Shown here one piece after another: positions 62,352-64,000 of a DNA stretch of 64,000 nucleotides (the stretch's first letter is position 1; every line of letters starts with the position of its first letter). The notes under the pieces were generated by a model. That model had not been told where the DNA came from. It worked only from the letters and a program-made list of their open reading frames with translations, and made no database searches. Both the position numbers and the translations under genes were made by a program. The stretch is from Notospermus geniculatus (lineage: Eukaryota > Nemertea > Pilidiophora > Heteronemertea > Lineidae), in contig NMRB01000756.1 in assembly GCA_002633025.1 (NCBI GenBank), positions 211,554-275,553 on the forward strand, written 5' to 3'.

Positions 62352-63214
62352 CTGATACAGTCCAACTCGTAGACTGGTTCCCGTCTTTGCCACTCCCATT
62401 CAGCTATACAAAGACAGACGCGGGCAGCCATTTTGAGACACTGTAAAAATCGTGTGATTCTATTGGTTCAGCGCCTTGGGTTCATTGGACTAACGTGGGT
62501 CTGTTGAGGCCATGTTGGGTTAAAAAAACTCCAACTCGGTGTAGTGTCAATGAATGTACCTGTAAACCAGTGCCCGGGTTACAATAGGTTCTATTGTATC
62601 CTGAATATTGGTTTTCCTCCTCGTGCGTCTTATTCCGTCCTACACAATAGGGCAGGGTGGAAAGTTACTATCTGACAGCAAACTTTCGACAGAAAACTGT
62701 CATGTGGAGCCGCGCCTTAGTCCAAAGATCCTGGTCTACAGCTGAAGCTGATTCCAGGGGTTAGTGCGCAAGTGGTCCGAGGTTGTCTGAGCGGACTAAC
62801 CCATGATACGAGGTTGTGCAGGCGGTAGAGTGCACGCCAGTCGCATTGGAATCTTACATATCTCTTTTCAAATTTCATCAACATTGTTCAAAATTTATAT
62901 ATTTACATGGTATGGTTGAAGTTTGACCTCAGACTGCAACTGGCCCTGTGGTGAAACCCGAGAGTTTTGAAAAATCTTCCGTCTTTGAACTGTATTATTG
63001 ACGTTGCTGTGGGAAATCGTTTAGTTGTGTGATTCATAGAGTGATGGCAACACTGTCGACTACCGCTCTGCGAAGTTTGAAGTAATTCCGACAAATTGTA
63101 TGGAGGGATGGGGGATGTTAGACATGATGTTGATCAGTCAGACGAAATGTCATAGTTGATTAGCTGATACGATAACAGACTAACACAAGCATATTTTACA
63201 CATCATATTTTTAT
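62352..63214. other. Intergenic, no gene
   Basis: Contains CTTATTCCGTC..ACAATAGG at about 62637 (shared with the MITE family at 50739 and 44634) and GGTCCGAGGTTGTCTGAGCG at about 62785 (shared with about 44375). Short ORFs only. Confidence 0.45.
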
Positions 63215-64000
63215 TCAGAATATGGTATCAATTTCCAGAACACCGAACGATTGATCCTCATTTGTTTTTGATTTAGGAACAAATTTTACTTTATCATCTC
63301 GGGTAGAATATTGCGTTTTCATTTCTTTTTTCCCTTTAAAAGTGGACGCCAAGACTGAATAAATTGACACGTACTTAACATTCGAATACAACTGCATCAG
63401 CCTAATTATTAACGTAACTACAGTGATGAGGAGTAACACACTTACATAAGGATAAACACCCACAGGGGGTCTACAATCTTTTTTGGAGGTTAAACTGATG
63501 AATATGCTGATCAGAGGATGCAACATATAGACGTATGGCAACACGATAATTTTCAATTCCAGTTTCATCGCGCAATATAAATAGATAATGTAACATAACA
63601 TTAGGCTCAAGGTTATAAAAGGTGCGATAGATTTCACGATTGCTTGGTCCTGTGAATAACGAATGAGTAATATTGCCAGTTCATTGAAAGTCCGACAACA
63701 AATAAGCAAATGTAACGCAAAGATGCTATTGAAAATAAATATATCTATGAGTAGTTTCAAAGGGCGTTTAAGTGTCCAATCTTTTCTTCGCTCTCTGTAT
63801 ACAAATACAAATTGGATGGTCAGCATGATGCTGGCTAATACGCCAAACACAAACGCTGCTATGGAATTTGTGTGCTTCAAGGCGTCGTGTAGAACGGAAC
63901 AAAGTAGCATCACCAATCCAGATATGTAATAACGCGATGTAAGTATGTCAATTAGGTGAAACCTTTCGTCGATGATATTAAATTTTAGAAATAAGGGACT
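63215..64000 (-). CDS. Multispanning membrane protein, 5' end outside the window
   Basis: At least 261 residues; the frame is open to the window edge, so the Met at 63910 or earlier need not be the start. About six hydrophobic segments are visible: FVFGVLASIMLTIQFVFVY, LLIDIFIFNSIFALHLLIC, ITLSLMLCYIIYLYC, IIVLPYVYMLHPLISIFISL, YVSVLLLITVVTLIIRLM and a weaker N-terminal one. A Lys-rich cytoplasmic tail follows (KGKKEMKTQYSTRDDKVKFVPKSK). Glycoprotein M, the only core herpesvirus protein of this type, has eight spans and a charged tail, so it is a candidate; a viral GPCR-like protein is the alternative. Confidence 0.65.
   Translation of the reverse strand, partial: SPLFLKFNIIDERFHLIDILTSRYYISGLVMLLCSVLHDALKHTNSIAAFVFGVLASIMLTIQFVFVYRERRKDWTLKRPLKLLIDIFIFNSIFALHLLICCRTFNELAILLIRYSQDQAIVKSIAPFITLSLMLCYIIYLYCAMKLELKIIVLPYVYMLHPLISIFISLTSKKDCRPPVGVYPYVSVLLLITVVTLIIRLMQLYSNVKYVSIYSVLASTFKGKKEMKTQYSTRDDKVKFVPKSKTNEDQSFGVLEIDTIF

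Noticed and set aside
35865-64000. Teratorn-like fusion of a herpesvirus with a piggyBac transposon
   Set aside because: No piggyBac transposase or TTAA-flanked long termini were seen in the window; cannot be excluded outside it.
42344-64000. Cluster as bacterial or phage contamination (phosphatase, kinase, polymerase)
   Set aside because: TATA boxes, a consensus spliceosomal intron in terminase and interspersed MITEs indicate a eukaryotic nuclear setting.
1-64000. Enrichment of TAGGCCTA-like words as a host signature
   Set aside because: AGGCCT occurs somewhat more often than expected by eye, but the excess is small and I cannot tie it to a specific host.

Overview
This is metazoan nuclear DNA, most likely from a marine invertebrate, with a large herpesvirus-like gene cluster embedded in the right half. 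The left half is packed with decayed and nested eukaryotic transposons: Ty3/Gypsy, BEL/Pao, Harbinger, MULE-like, Helitron-like, Tc1-like, LINE, and many MITEs. Five isolated single N characters (4517, 15162, 26409, 36223, 42343) and one 238-N run (27219-27456) look like contig joins, so order across them is scaffold-level. Malacoherpesvirus-like genes are known from amphioxus-associated sequence. Amphioxus or another marine invertebrate is therefore the best guess, but the host species cannot be fixed from this window.

Layout. 1-3.2 kb: short repeats and two decayed transposase/integrase genes. 3.38-9.17 kb: a Gypsy-type LTR retrotransposon (minus strand) with matched 240-bp LTRs, an intact gag-PR-RT-RNase H frame and a missing integrase core. 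9.6-13 kb: a multi-exon MULE-like transposase relic. 14.1-23 kb: BEL/Pao, MITE, MYND/retropepsin, Ulp1-like and HARBI1-like relics, plus an unknown reading frame split cleanly by a TIR transposon. 23.9-28.4 kb: a Helitron-like replicase split by a MULE-type MITE and by a Tc1-like element that itself carries LINE debris. 28.6-35.7 kb: more DDE and Gypsy relics, a 1-kb TIR element, minisatellites and a perfect foldback.

35.9-64 kb: herpesvirus-like genes. A rearranged contig (36224-42342) holds a 345-aa unknown protein, a two-ORF gene, a second partial copy of that gene, a 95-bp fragment of terminase exon 2 and two Fanzor/TnpB C-terminal relics. A better preserved contig (42344-64000) holds a truncated unknown protein, a UL24-like PD-(D/E)XK nuclease, an ApaH/PPP-type phosphatase, a family-B DNA polymerase, a deoxynucleoside kinase and a two-exon terminase ATPase/nuclease. 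The terminase intron of about 5.9 kb contains other viral genes, mostly antisense. These are followed by a putative second terminase subunit with a UL28/UL56-type zinc motif and a multispanning membrane protein that runs off the window.

How the genes fit together: DNA polymerase, nucleoside kinase and the UL24-like nuclease form a DNA-metabolism set; the terminase gene and the putative TRM2 gene form the genome-packaging motor. Most viral ORFs share a TATTTA/TATAAA box about 33-41 nt upstream of the best ATG, so a uniform short-leader promoter style is visible. MITEs and a tRNA-like repeat lie between viral genes and inside the terminase intron without sequence gaps. That argues the cluster is endogenous (integrated), yet several frames are still full length. 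Major capsid protein, portal, helicase-primase and glycoprotein B are not seen in this window.
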